A DNA stretch of 26,536 bases from the NCBI GenBank assembly GCA_030628805.1, contig DAOVQG010000023.1:1-26536 (forward strand), written 5' to 3'. The stretch is from JAGMDK01 sp023128695 (GTDB lineage Bacteria; Planctomycetota; Phycisphaerae; UBA1845; Fen-1342). The notes under the pieces were generated by a model that saw only the letters and a list, made by a program, of their open reading frames with translations, was not told the DNA's origin and did not search any database. Both the position numbers and the translations under genes were made by a program. Below are positions 15,701-23,276 of this stretch, one piece after another. The stretch's first letter is position 1; each line of letters opens with the position of its first letter.

Positions 15701-16168
15701 TTATTCAGACCTCGTATTCATCTTTAACTCATGTCTCGTCTTCGACGCGGCGTCATCACTGTGTTTCTGGGCCGACCTCTTCTTGCAGGCCGGGCAGATG
15801 CCGTCAAACTCCAGCCGATAGCCGATAATGTCATAGCCATTTGTACTTCTGGACGTGTATCCGCCCAGCTTGGCGGACACGCCATGCAGGTCGTCAACTC
15901 GCCCGCAGTAAATGCAGCGGACATGGTAGTGCTGGTCCAGGTCGCCGTCGAACCGAGCTTCCGAACCACCGAACTCCAGTTTCCGCACGACGCCTATTTT
16001 CGTCAGTAGCTCGAGGTTGCGGTAGACCGTGGCCAAGCTGATGTTGGGCAAACGTCGCCGAGCGATCTCGTACAGTTCCGTCGCCGTGGGGTGCGAGGTG
16101 AGTTTCCTCAATTCTTCGAGCACCACGTGGCGTTGTCGCGTGTGTCGGCGAATTTTGTTTTCGGCCAT
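15701..16168 (-). CDS. perR: PerR-type peroxide-sensing Fur-family repressor
   Basis: The 155-aa product has the Fur winged helix (LATVYRNLELL) and two CxxC zinc pairs (Cys85/Cys88, Cys125/Cys128). The five residues that bind the regulatory metal in Bacillus PerR (H37, D85, H91, H93, D104) are all present at a constant offset of 11: His26, Asp74, His80, His82 and Asp93. The Asp74 position is usually Glu in iron-sensing Fur, which favours PerR over Fur. The start chosen gives MAENKIRRH with GAGGCGG upstream; the longer open frame upstream runs over the promoter. Context (tpx, rubredoxin, rubrerythrin downstream) agrees with peroxide sensing. Confidence 0.85.
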   Translation of the reverse strand: MAENKIRRHTRQRHVVLEELRKLTSHPTATELYEIARRRLPNISLATVYRNLELLTKIGVVRKLEFGGSEARFDGDLDQHYHVRCIYCGRVDDLHGVSAKLGGYTSRSTNGYDIIGYRLEFDGICPACKKRSAQKHSDDAASKTRHELKMNTRSE

Positions 16169-16184
16169 GACCGCCTCACTATTG

Positions 16185-16222
16185 CTATTAGGTATTATTG
16201 TTAATAGAATATGACTTGTCAA
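16185..16222 (-). promoter_or_regulatory. perR promoter with overlapping inverted-repeat operator candidate
   Basis: On the minus strand a perfect -35 TTGACA (16217-16222) is separated by 17 bp from a -10 AATAAT (16194-16199). An inverted repeat with arms CTATTA and TAATAG spans 16185-16207 (8 of 11 pairs match) and covers the -10. That is the expected place for an autoregulatory Fur/PerR-family operator. The start of transcription would be about 20 nt before the ATG. Confidence 0.65.
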
Positions 16223-16263
16223 GCTCCTTTTGGGGCAAAAATCCGCTGGTGCGAGATTCCGCT

Positions 16264-16287
16264 GGTGCGAGATTCCTATCTCGCACC
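16264..16287. repeat. GGTGCGAGAT hairpin repeat, inverted covarying copy
   Basis: Perfect 10-bp stem GGTGCGAGAT/ATCTCGCACC, loop TCCT. Compared with the reverse complement of copies 1 and 3, only the two paired positions next to the loop differ, keeping the stem intact. A partial direct copy of the left arm (GGTGCGAGATTCC) lies immediately upstream at 16249-16260. Confidence 0.8.
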
Positions 16288-16335
16288 TGAACCTGCGGGA
16301 ATCCCTTCCCGCCTCCTCAAACAAGTGGAAGAGAG

Positions 16336-16361
16336 GGTGCGAGAAAGGATTCTCGCACCAG
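16336..16361. repeat. GGTGCGAGAA hairpin repeat, copy 3
   Basis: Identical over 26 bp to 12624-12649 (10-bp stem, loop AGGA), about 3.7 kb away. Confidence 0.85.
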
Positions 16362-16433
16362 CGTGCAGAAGCGGTCCGGACAACCGGCGTTATGTTTCGC
16401 CCCGCTGGGGCTCGCGTCCCGCTACCAACGCTC

Positions 16434-16453
16434 CCGGGGGCTGACGCCCCCGG
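16434..16453. repeat. CCGGGGGC hairpin
   Basis: Stem CCGGGGGC/GCCCCCGG, loop TGAC, 8 perfect pairs. No T-run on either side; probably another REP-like palindrome rather than a terminator. Confidence 0.6.
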
Positions 16454-16602
16454 CTAACTACTTCCGCCCTTCGAGGGCTGTCATCCGAAGTCCCGCAAGG
16501 CGTGCCCATTAGCCACAATGGGTCACACCGGCAATTCATCCACAAATCCAACCCCGCCAATACTGTCGCACACCCCATCGGATGCGCTTGCACACCGTCA
16601 AT

Positions 16603-16662
16603 TTGGCATTGCGTTGCTGTTGCGGCTACACTGTTTGCTTCACACAGCCGTCCGCCGGACGG
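16603..16662 (+). promoter_or_regulatory. Candidate sucC promoter and leader hairpin
   Basis: TTGGCA (16603-16608) and TACACT (16627-16632), 18 bp apart, are plausible -35 and -10 boxes. A short leader hairpin CCGTCC/GGACGG (16648-16653 with 16657-16662) lies 15 bp before the GGAG ribosome binding site (16678-16681). Whether the hairpin regulates translation cannot be told from sequence. Confidence 0.4.
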
Positions 16663-16689
16663 CGGAGAGTCGTTGATGGAGCAAAGAGC

Positions 16690-17850
16690 ATGAAGGTCCA
16701 CGAATACCAGGCCCGCGGGCTGATGGAGGAGGCGGGAATACCGGTCCCACCCAGTGAGGTATTGGATAGCGCGGATCAGGCCCTCGCCGCTTATGATCGG
16801 CTGGGCGAAAAGACCGTGGTCGTCAAGGCTCAGGTTCATGCCGGCGGGCGCGGGAAAGCAGGCTACGTCAAGCTGGTGAGTTCGGCCCAGGAAGCTGCCG
16901 AGCACGCTCAGCGCATGTTCGCCGAGCCGATGGTCTCCAAGCAGACCGGTCCCGAGGGCATCCAGGTCCGCAAGATTCTGATGGCCGGGGCCGTGGACAT
17001 CGCCAAGGAGTACTACCTTGGCATCGTCGTCGACCGCGTTCGCCGCGTGCCGGTCATGATGGCCAGTGCCGAGGGCGGCGTGGAGATCGAGGAGGTCGCG
17101 GCCCGCGACCCGGACGCGATCAAGAAAGCCTGGTTCCACCCGCATCTCGGATTGCAGCGGTTTCAAGCCAATGTCCTGGCAGCCGCCATCGGCCTGAGCG
17201 GTGATAAAGCCAAGGCGGCCGTGGGCATCATGCTCAAGATGGCCAAGCTGTTTCTCGCGAAGGATTGCTCGCTGGCGGAGATCAACCCGCTGATCGAGAC
17301 GCCGACCGGCGAGATTCTGGCGATCGACGCCAAGTTCAATTTCGACGACAACGCCACGTTCCGGCATCCCGACGTGCAGGCGCTGTTTGATCCGCACGAG
17401 GAGGACGCGGCCGAATTGCGGGCCAAGGAGTTCGATCTGAGCTACATCGCGCTCGACGGCAACATCGGCTGCCTGGTCAACGGGGCCGGGCTGGCCATGT
17501 CTACCATGGACATCATCAAGCTACACGGCGGCGAGCCGGCGAACTTCCTCGACGTTGGCGGCAGCGTGACCACCGAAGGAGCCGTCGAGGCCTTCAAGAT
17601 CATCCTCGCCGACGAGAAGGTCAAAGCCGTGCTGGTGAATATCTTCGGCGGCATCGCCAAGTGCGACGTGATCGCCGGCGCATTAATCACGGCTGCCAAA
17701 GAGGTCGGTTTCAAGGTTCCGGTGGTCGTACGGCTGGAGGGTACCAACGTCGAGATCGCCCGGCAGATGCTCAAGGACGCAAATCTACCGCAACTCAAGC
17801 CGGCCGGCGATCTGACCGACGCGGCCAAGCAGGTTTGTGCGTGCGTGTAG
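16690..17850 (+). CDS. sucC: Succinate-CoA ligase (ADP-forming) beta subunit
   Basis: SucC with SucD interconverts succinyl-CoA and succinate plus nucleoside triphosphate in the TCA cycle. The 386-aa product has the ATP-grasp N-terminus (MKVHEYQAR, KAQVHAGGRGKAG at ~46-58), the INPLI metal-site region, and the C-terminal ligase domain motifs GNIGCLVNGAGLAM (~257-270) and NIFGGIAKCD. The length is typical. The start is supported by GGAG upstream and the family's MKxHEYQ opening; an upstream in-frame ATG at 16582 is rejected. The alpha-subunit gene sucD, normally directly downstream, is not in the window. Confidence 0.95.
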   Translation: MKVHEYQARGLMEEAGIPVPPSEVLDSADQALAAYDRLGEKTVVVKAQVHAGGRGKAGYVKLVSSAQEAAEHAQRMFAEPMVSKQTGPEGIQVRKILMAGAVDIAKEYYLGIVVDRVRRVPVMMASAEGGVEIEEVAARDPDAIKKAWFHPHLGLQRFQANVLAAAIGLSGDKAKAAVGIMLKMAKLFLAKDCSLAEINPLIETPTGEILAIDAKFNFDDNATFRHPDVQALFDPHEEDAAELRAKEFDLSYIALDGNIGCLVNGAGLAMSTMDIIKLHGGEPANFLDVGGSVTTEGAVEAFKIILADEKVKAVLVNIFGGIAKCDVIAGALITAAKEVGFKVPVVVRLEGTNVEIARQMLKDANLPQLKPAGDLTDAAKQVCACV

Positions 17851-17898
17851 TCCACTACTGAAGATGAGGCGGCTTCGACGCGTGCAGGAGATGTTCGC

Positions 17899-18132
17899 GT
17901 GTCCGATCCTACACCGGTACTGATCGATGCCCTCTACCGCGAGGAAGTAGCCCACGCCAGGGCGATGTCCATTGAGGAGAAGCTTCGCGCAGGCGGGGAA
18001 TTGTTCGACGAGGTCTGCGAGCGCATGCGGGCCGGCATTCGTTCGCAATTCCCCGACGCCGACGGGGAAAACGTGGAGCAGATCCTGCGGCGGCGCTTGG
18101 ATATCATCCGCCATCTGGAGCAAGTGTTGTGA
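17899..18132 (+). CDS. Small helical protein coupled to a nucleotidyltransferase (antitoxin-like)
   Basis: The 77-aa product starts at a GTG with AGGAG (17886-17890) upstream. It is charged and predicted helical (ALYREEVAHARAMSIEEKLR ... ILRRRLDIIRHLEQVL) with no signal peptide. It is not recognised as a named family. Its stop overlaps the GTG of the next gene by GTGA, so translation of the pair is coupled. The arrangement, a small helical protein followed by a nucleotidyltransferase, resembles toxin-antitoxin operons, but assignment of roles is inference. Confidence 0.7.
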   Translation: MSDPTPVLIDALYREEVAHARAMSIEEKLRAGGELFDEVCERMRAGIRSQFPDADGENVEQILRRRLDIIRHLEQVL

Positions 18133-18689
18133 CCAGCAACGACGCGGTCGCTGCGATGATTGACGCACTGGAGGCAGTGAACGTACCGTACATGCTTGTC
18201 GGTTCCTATTCGTGCAACGCGTACGGCGTGGCGAGGTCTACAAAGGACGCGGATTTCGTCGTCCAATTGCAACCCGAGGCGGTTCATGAACTCTGCGAGC
18301 AACTAGGAAATCAGTTTCGCCTCGATCCCCAGATGTCGTTCGAAACCGTGACTGGAACAACCCGGCACATCGTGCACATCAAAAACAGTCCGTTCCGCAT
18401 CGAGCTGTTCTGTGTGAGCGATGAACCACATGACCTTGAGCGTTTCGCTCGTCGGCGGGTCGTAGAGGTTTGGGGTCGTAAGGTCTACCACCCCGCGGCG
18501 GAAGACGTTGTCGTTACGAAGTTGCGCTGGGCCAAACACGGTCAACGTTCCAAGGACACCGACGACGTGCGTAATGTCATCGCCGTCCAGGGCGACAATC
18601 TGGACTGGGACTACATCCACCGCTGGTGCGACGAGCACGGTACGCGCGAATTGCTTGATGAAATCCGGCGGTCTATCCCGAAAACCTGA
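18129..18689 (+). CDS. Nucleotidyltransferase-fold protein (AbiEii/DUF6036-like)
   Basis: The 186-aa product has the pol-beta-type signature GS(Y)...DxD: Gly25-Ser26 followed by Asp40 and Asp42 (VGSYSCNAYGVARSTKDADF). The C-terminal segment AEDVVVTKLRW ... RSKDTDDVRNVI is typical of the AbiEii/DUF6036-type minimal nucleotidyltransferases, where the K and D residues form part of the active site. Proteins of this class occur as toxins that modify tRNA ends or as uncharacterised enzymes. The GTG start overlaps the preceding small gene by 4 bp. A stand-alone metabolic role cannot be excluded. Confidence 0.75.
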   Translation: MTSNDAVAAMIDALEAVNVPYMLVGSYSCNAYGVARSTKDADFVVQLQPEAVHELCEQLGNQFRLDPQMSFETVTGTTRHIVHIKNSPFRIELFCVSDEPHDLERFARRRVVEVWGRKVYHPAAEDVVVTKLRWAKHGQRSKDTDDVRNVIAVQGDNLDWDYIHRWCDEHGTRELLDEIRRSIPKT

Positions 18690-18733
18690 TCGCCACGGTC
18701 GCGGTTCGTGGCCGACTCGCTTAAATTGACCAC

Positions 18734-20221
18734 ATGTATCATGATTTGAGTGAGGCTATCGAACGATTTCCCGGCCGCCGTGTTCTGCTGGTCGGCGACT
18801 TCATGCTCGACCGGTATATCTTTGGGGACGCCGAGCGGATCAGCCCCGAGGCGCCCGTGCCGGTGCTGCGAGTGCTGGAACGGCAGGATCGCGTCGGCGG
18901 GGCGGGGTCGGTCGCGCTGAACATCGTTGCTCTCGGCGCGCGAGTTTCCTGTTGTGGACTTCTAGGGAAGGATCCCTTCGGCGACCGTGTCGAGAAGGCG
19001 CTCGCCGAGGCGGGGTGTGAGACCGGCGGCTTGATTCGTGTCGCTGACCGGCCGACCATCACAAAAACACGTCTGGTCGGGCTGGCCGAACATCGTCACC
19101 GCCAGCAAATCTTGCGGGTGGATGACGAACTCGTACGCCCCCCCGCACCCGACGATGAAAAGAAATTGCTGACCGCGGTGCAGACGGCGCTCCCCGACGT
19201 GGATGTCATCTGCCTCGAGGACTATGCCAAGGGCGTCCTGGCGCCGGATACTTGCTCGGCCATCGTGGCCGCGGCCGGGGCCGCTGGTAAACCCGTGTTT
19301 ATCGACCCGGCCCGCACGCTGGCGTGGGAGAAGTACTCGGGCGCGACGCTGCTGACGCCGAACCGGGCCGAGTTGGAGATTGTCCTCGGTCGCCGAGTGG
19401 CGGACGATGAGATCGCGTCTGCGGCCGGCGAGTTGGCGGAGCGGTTGAAGCTGGGCGCTCTGCTGATCACGCTCGGACGTGACGGAGCGCTCCTGCTGCG
19501 TCGCGATCGTGAGCCGCAACGGTTTCCCACCACGCCGCGGGCAGTGTACGACAACACGGGGGCCGGTGACGCGGTGCTGGCGATGGTGGCCGTGGCGGTT
19601 GCCGCGGGTGCGTCACTCGAACAAGCCGCGATGCTGGCGAACGTCGCCGGTGGGCTGGAGGTCAGCAAGTTCGGCTGCGTCCCGATCACGCGCGACGAAG
19701 TGCTGCACGAGCTGCGGCACGGCGCCGAGCGCGGCCGCGGGAAGCTCCGCGCAGTGGGTGAATTGAAAGCGGAATTAGACGCCCTGCGGCAGCGCGGCGA
19801 GACGGTCGTCTTCACCAACGGCTGCTTCGACATCCTCCATCCGGGGCACCTTGAACTGCTCGAGCAGGCCAAGACGCTGGGCAGCCTGCTGGTCGTGGGG
19901 CTCAACAGCGATGCCTCGGTACGCTTGCTCAACAAGGGCGACGAGCGGCCGATCCGCAACCAGAACGACCGGGCCCGCCTGCTCGCGGCTCTGGAATGCG
20001 TCGATTACGTCGTCATGTTCGATGAGCCTGATCCCGGCCGCCTCATCGAGCAGGTCGTGCCCGACGTGCTCGTCAAGGGTGCCGACTGGGCGGACAAGGG
20101 CGTCGTTGGACGTAAATTTGTCGAGTCGCGGGGTGGACGAGTCGAACTGGTCGAACTGGTCGAAGGCTACAGTACAACAGGCGAGATGGAACGTATTCGC
20201 GCCGCCGCGGCGCGGACATGA
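18734..20221 (+). CDS. hldE: Bifunctional heptose 7-phosphate kinase / heptose 1-phosphate adenylyltransferase
   Basis: HldE phosphorylates D-glycero-beta-D-manno-heptose 7-phosphate and, after dephosphorylation by GmhB, adenylates the 1-phosphate to make ADP-heptose for the LPS inner core. The 495-aa product has an N-terminal ribokinase-type domain (VGDFMLDRYIFG, VGGAGSVALN, NTGAGDAVLA ~273-282). It is followed by a C-terminal cytidylyltransferase-like domain (FTNGCFDILHPGH from ~360, with HxGH; later YSTTGEMERI). E. coli HldE is 477 aa. No good Shine-Dalgarno sequence is visible. The stop overlaps the gmhA ATG by 4 bp (ATGA), so the two are coupled. Confidence 0.95.
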   Translation: MYHDLSEAIERFPGRRVLLVGDFMLDRYIFGDAERISPEAPVPVLRVLERQDRVGGAGSVALNIVALGARVSCCGLLGKDPFGDRVEKALAEAGCETGGLIRVADRPTITKTRLVGLAEHRHRQQILRVDDELVRPPAPDDEKKLLTAVQTALPDVDVICLEDYAKGVLAPDTCSAIVAAAGAAGKPVFIDPARTLAWEKYSGATLLTPNRAELEIVLGRRVADDEIASAAGELAERLKLGALLITLGRDGALLLRRDREPQRFPTTPRAVYDNTGAGDAVLAMVAVAVAAGASLEQAAMLANVAGGLEVSKFGCVPITRDEVLHELRHGAERGRGKLRAVGELKAELDALRQRGETVVFTNGCFDILHPGHLELLEQAKTLGSLLVVGLNSDASVRLLNKGDERPIRNQNDRARLLAALECVDYVVMFDEPDPGRLIEQVVPDVLVKGADWADKGVVGRKFVESRGGRVELVELVEGYSTTGEMERIRAAAART

Positions 20222-20811
20222 CGGGAATCAAGATGCCTCGCGATTGGCAAACCGTGTTGGGGGAACATCAGGAGGTCGTGGCCGCGCTGGCCGATCAGGC
20301 GGCGGTGCTCGACCGCATCGCGGACATCGTCGCGGATTGCCTGGGCAACGGGCGGCGGGTCTACACCTTTGGCAACGGGGGCAGCGCGGCCGACGCCCAG
20401 CATATCGCCTGCGAGTTGCTGGGGCGGTTCAAATGCGAGCGGCAGGCCCTGCCGGCCTTAGCGCTGAGCACCGACAGTTCCACCATCACCGCGATCGCGA
20501 ACGACCTGGGCTATGAGCACATCTTCGCCCGCCAACTGCAAGGCCTCCTCCAACCCGGCGACGTCGTCTGGGCTCTCAGCACGAGCGGCAATTCGCCCAA
20601 CGTACTCGCGGCAGTTCGCGTAGCCGCCGAACGCGGGGCGACGACCATCGGCTTCACCGGTCAGGCGGGCGGCAAGCTGGCGGACCTGTGTACACACGTC
20701 TTTTGCGCCGCCCACACCTCCAGCGACCGCATCCAGGAAGCCCACCTGTTGGCGTATCACTATGTCTGCGAACGCGTCGAGGCGCGGCTGGCGGGGCACC
20801 GCGCGGGCTGA
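20218..20811 (+). CDS. gmhA: Phosphoheptose isomerase
   Basis: GmhA converts sedoheptulose 7-phosphate to D-glycero-D-manno-heptose 7-phosphate, the first step of ADP-heptose synthesis. The 197-aa SIS-domain protein carries FGNGGSAADAQHIACEL (~51-67), STDSSTITAIANDLGYE, STSGNSPN and a C-terminal DRIQEAHL active-site helix. Length is normal. It overlaps hldE by 4 bp. The last codons and the stop lie inside a palindromic repeat (20802-20819), so the C-terminal HRAG is probably repeat-derived. Confidence 0.95.
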   Translation: MTGIKMPRDWQTVLGEHQEVVAALADQAAVLDRIADIVADCLGNGRRVYTFGNGGSAADAQHIACELLGRFKCERQALPALALSTDSSTITAIANDLGYEHIFARQLQGLLQPGDVVWALSTSGNSPNVLAAVRVAAERGATTIGFTGQAGGKLADLCTHVFCAAHTSSDRIQEAHLLAYHYVCERVEARLAGHRAG

Positions 20812-20819
20812 AGCCCGCG
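20802..20819. repeat. CGCGGGCT palindrome overlapping the gmhA stop codon
   Basis: Stem CGCGGGCT (20802-20809) with AGCCCGCG (20812-20819), loop GA. The gmhA stop TGA (20809-20811) is at the tip. It may help end or protect the mRNA; no T-run follows, so a REP-like repeat is more likely than a classical terminator. Confidence 0.65.
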
Positions 20820-21081
20820 GCTCTCCTTCAAGGTGGAATAGTCAAGCAATAAATGAAACGCGGCAGTAGGGACTGGTTAGCTTATACGTAAGCGTTCAGC
20901 GTTCAGCAATCAGCGATCAGCTGAAAGACGAGCGCTGGTGGCCAAATGTTACAAATAACATGTTATTGAGAGCCTCGCGGGGCCATGACCGAGGCTAGGT
21001 ACCTGCCCCCTAACATCGCAAATGGCTGACCGCTGAAAGCTGATTGCTGAAAGCTTGCTGCAAATGGCTGAACTGTTACGC
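20820..21081. other. Convergent intergenic region with inverted TCAGC repeats and AT-rich palindrome
   Basis: A run of CAGC/TCAG repeats at 20895-20926 is mirrored in inverted orientation at 21024-21060; 13 bp TTCAGCAATCAGC (20902-20914) has its exact reverse complement at 21039-21051. Between them lie a 14-bp perfect palindrome AATAACATGTTATT (20954-20967) and a hairpin AGCCTCG/CGAGGCT (20971-20977 with 20990-20996). No gene is seen. The hairpin could terminate transcription from either side. Confidence 0.55.
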
Positions 21082-23127
21082 TTATTCGTCCTCTTCGTCT
21101 TTGGCCTTGAACTGGGCGGCGATCTGTTGCTGGATGTTGGGCGGGACCACGTCGTAGTGGCTTAGCTCCATCATGTAGCTGCCTTGCCCGCCGGTCACGC
21201 TCTTGAGTTGCGAGGCGTAGCCGGCGACCTCCGCCAGCGGGACCTGGGCGTGCACCACGGTCTGATTCCCGGGCAGCATGTCCTGGCCCTGGATCTGGCC
21301 GCGCTTGCCGGCGATGTCGCGGGTGATGTCGCCCATGAACTCCGTCGGGACCGTGACCTCCACGTTCACGACCGGCTCGAGCAGGATCGGCTTGCACTGC
21401 ATGAACGCCTTTCTGAACACTTTCCGCCCCGCGATCTGGAAGGCGATGTCCTTGCTGTCCACCGGGTGCGTCTTGCCGTCCACCAGCGAGACCTTGACGT
21501 CCACCACCGGATAGCCGGCGATCACGCCCCGCCGTATTTGGGCCTTGATCCCCTTATCCACGCTGGGCCGGAAGGGCTGGTCGATCGACCCGCCGAAGAT
21601 CTTGTCGATGAACTCATACCCGGCCCCGCGCTCGTTGGGCTCCATGTCGATGAACACGCGGGCGAACTGGCCGGCCCCGCCGGTCTGTTTCTTGTGCGTG
21701 TATTCGACGTACTTGGCCGCGCCGCTGATGGTCTCGCGATACGGGATCTTCGGCGGCTTGGTGTCCATCTCCACCTTGAAATAGCGCTTCATCTTGCTCT
21801 GCATCACCGTCAGGTGCAGATCGCCGAGGCCCCGCATGACCAATTCGTTGGTCTCCGCGTCACGTATGAACTCAAAGCAGGGATCCTCTTCGGCAAAGCG
21901 CTGCAAGGCCCCGCTGATCTTCTCAACGTCGCCGCGGGCCTTCGGCTCGAGTGCCAGAGCGTACATCGGGGTGGGCGTTTTCGGCAAGTCGATCTTGCCC
22001 TCGCCCGCCTTGGCGTAGAGCACGTCCCCGATCTGGAAGTCCAGCTTCACGAAAGCGATAAGGTCGCCCGCGCTGCCGCTGTCAATCTCGGCGTGCTCGG
22101 CCCCGTGCAGCTTAAGCAGGTGCCCCGGCCGCTGGCCCTTGCGCTCGCCGCCGGCGAACACCTGCCCCTCGGCGGTGAGGGCGCCGCTATGGACCCGGGC
22201 GACCGAATACTTGATGTTGCTCTTCGGGTCGGTCGTGATCTTGAACACCTGGGCGACGAAATCGCCGTCGGCCTGCGCTTCCAGCGGCGTTTCCCGGGCC
22301 TGCTCGCCTTCACCCGTGACCAATACCCGCTGCTTGCCGACGGCCGGTGAGGGGGCGTACTTGACGATGGCGTCGAGCAACTCCTTGAGGCCCACATCGC
22401 CGCGGGCGGAGGCGAACAGCACCGGGATCACATGGCCGGACGCGACCGCGCCGCCGATGGCCGGGGCCAGTTGCTCGGGTGCGATGGAACCGGTTTCCAT
22501 GTACTGCTCCATCAGCTCGTCGTCGGTCTCGACGATGGCGTCGATCAAGGCGGTGTGACACTCGGCCACGTCGAGCACGTCGGCCTGGCCGGAATCATTT
22601 TCGAGACAATCGATCACGCCCTGGCCGCCGCCGGTCGGCAGGTTGATCGGGTGACATTCGTGGCCGAAGGTTTCCTTGATGGAGTTGAGAATGTCGCCGA
22701 GTTGAACATTTTCCGCGTCGATGCGGGCGATGATGATCATCCGGGCCAGGCCGTGGTCCTTGGCGATGTTGAACATCCGGCGAGTATTCACCCCGATGCC
22801 GGCCGCGGCCGAGACGACGATGGCGGCGGTCTCGACGGCCCCCAGCGCGGCAATCGCGGTCCCGCAATAGTCCGGCATGCCGGGCGTGTCAATAAAGTTC
22901 AGCAGGTGTCCGTCGTGCTCGATGTGGAAGAGGTTGGAATCCACACTGTGTTGGCGTTCCCTGGACTCCTCGTCGTAGTCGAGCAGGCTGGTGCCGTCGT
23001 CCACGCTGCCCATACGAGTAGCGAGGCCGGCTTTATGCAGGATGGCTTCACCGAGCGTGGTTTTTCCGGCCGAAGCGTGCCCGGCCAGGGCCACGTTGCG
23101 GATTTTGTCGATTTGATGTGCGCCCAT
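21082..23127 (-). CDS. fusA: Elongation factor G paralogue (EF-G2-like)
   Basis: The 681-aa product has EF-G architecture: a GTPase domain, domain II, and domains III-V (DLHLTVMQSKMKRYF, EYTHKKQTGGAGQFARV, GKRGQIQGQDML). The P-loop GHASAGKTT (16-24) is intact. The G3 motif reads DTPGMPDY, with Met84 where the catalytic His of DTPGHVDF sits. The NKxD guanine-specificity motif reads ARID (134-137). This suggests a divergent EF-G-like factor rather than the main translocase; translocation, ribosome recycling or a ribosome-associated regulatory role are possible. CCTCC on the plus strand (23135-23139) is its GGAGG ribosome binding site. It has its own promoter at 23191-23218. Confidence 0.85.
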   Translation of the reverse strand: MGAHQIDKIRNVALAGHASAGKTTLGEAILHKAGLATRMGSVDDGTSLLDYDEESRERQHSVDSNLFHIEHDGHLLNFIDTPGMPDYCGTAIAALGAVETAAIVVSAAAGIGVNTRRMFNIAKDHGLARMIIIARIDAENVQLGDILNSIKETFGHECHPINLPTGGGQGVIDCLENDSGQADVLDVAECHTALIDAIVETDDELMEQYMETGSIAPEQLAPAIGGAVASGHVIPVLFASARGDVGLKELLDAIVKYAPSPAVGKQRVLVTGEGEQARETPLEAQADGDFVAQVFKITTDPKSNIKYSVARVHSGALTAEGQVFAGGERKGQRPGHLLKLHGAEHAEIDSGSAGDLIAFVKLDFQIGDVLYAKAGEGKIDLPKTPTPMYALALEPKARGDVEKISGALQRFAEEDPCFEFIRDAETNELVMRGLGDLHLTVMQSKMKRYFKVEMDTKPPKIPYRETISGAAKYVEYTHKKQTGGAGQFARVFIDMEPNERGAGYEFIDKIFGGSIDQPFRPSVDKGIKAQIRRGVIAGYPVVDVKVSLVDGKTHPVDSKDIAFQIAGRKVFRKAFMQCKPILLEPVVNVEVTVPTEFMGDITRDIAGKRGQIQGQDMLPGNQTVVHAQVPLAEVAGYASQLKSVTGGQGSYMMELSHYDVVPPNIQQQIAAQFKAKDEEDE

Positions 23128-23190
23128 GCGCAGGCCTCCGATCCGTTGTTAACTATTACGGTTAATGCCTCAATGATTAGCGAATTGTGC

Positions 23191-23218
23191 AGTATAACGC
23201 CCCGTCCACGCATGCCAA
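23191..23218 (-). promoter_or_regulatory. Predicted promoter of the EF-G-like gene
   Basis: On the minus strand TTGGCA (23213-23218) and TATACT (23191-23196) are separated by 16 bp, each matching consensus at five of six positions. The leader would be about 57 nt. The repeat array lies upstream, so transcription of this gene need not come from rpsA. Confidence 0.55.
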
Positions 23219-23276
23219 GAGGACGGGGACGACTGTTGCGCGCAGGTGCACGACACTTCCGGTGAATCACCCGTGG

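Larger units (their letters stand above)
16288..16602. other. Repeat-filled spacer between divergent perR and sucC
   Basis: No gene is seen. Hairpin repeats occupy 16336-16361 and 16434-16453; the rest (for example 16490-16602) shows nothing recognisable until the candidate sucC promoter. Confidence 0.6.
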
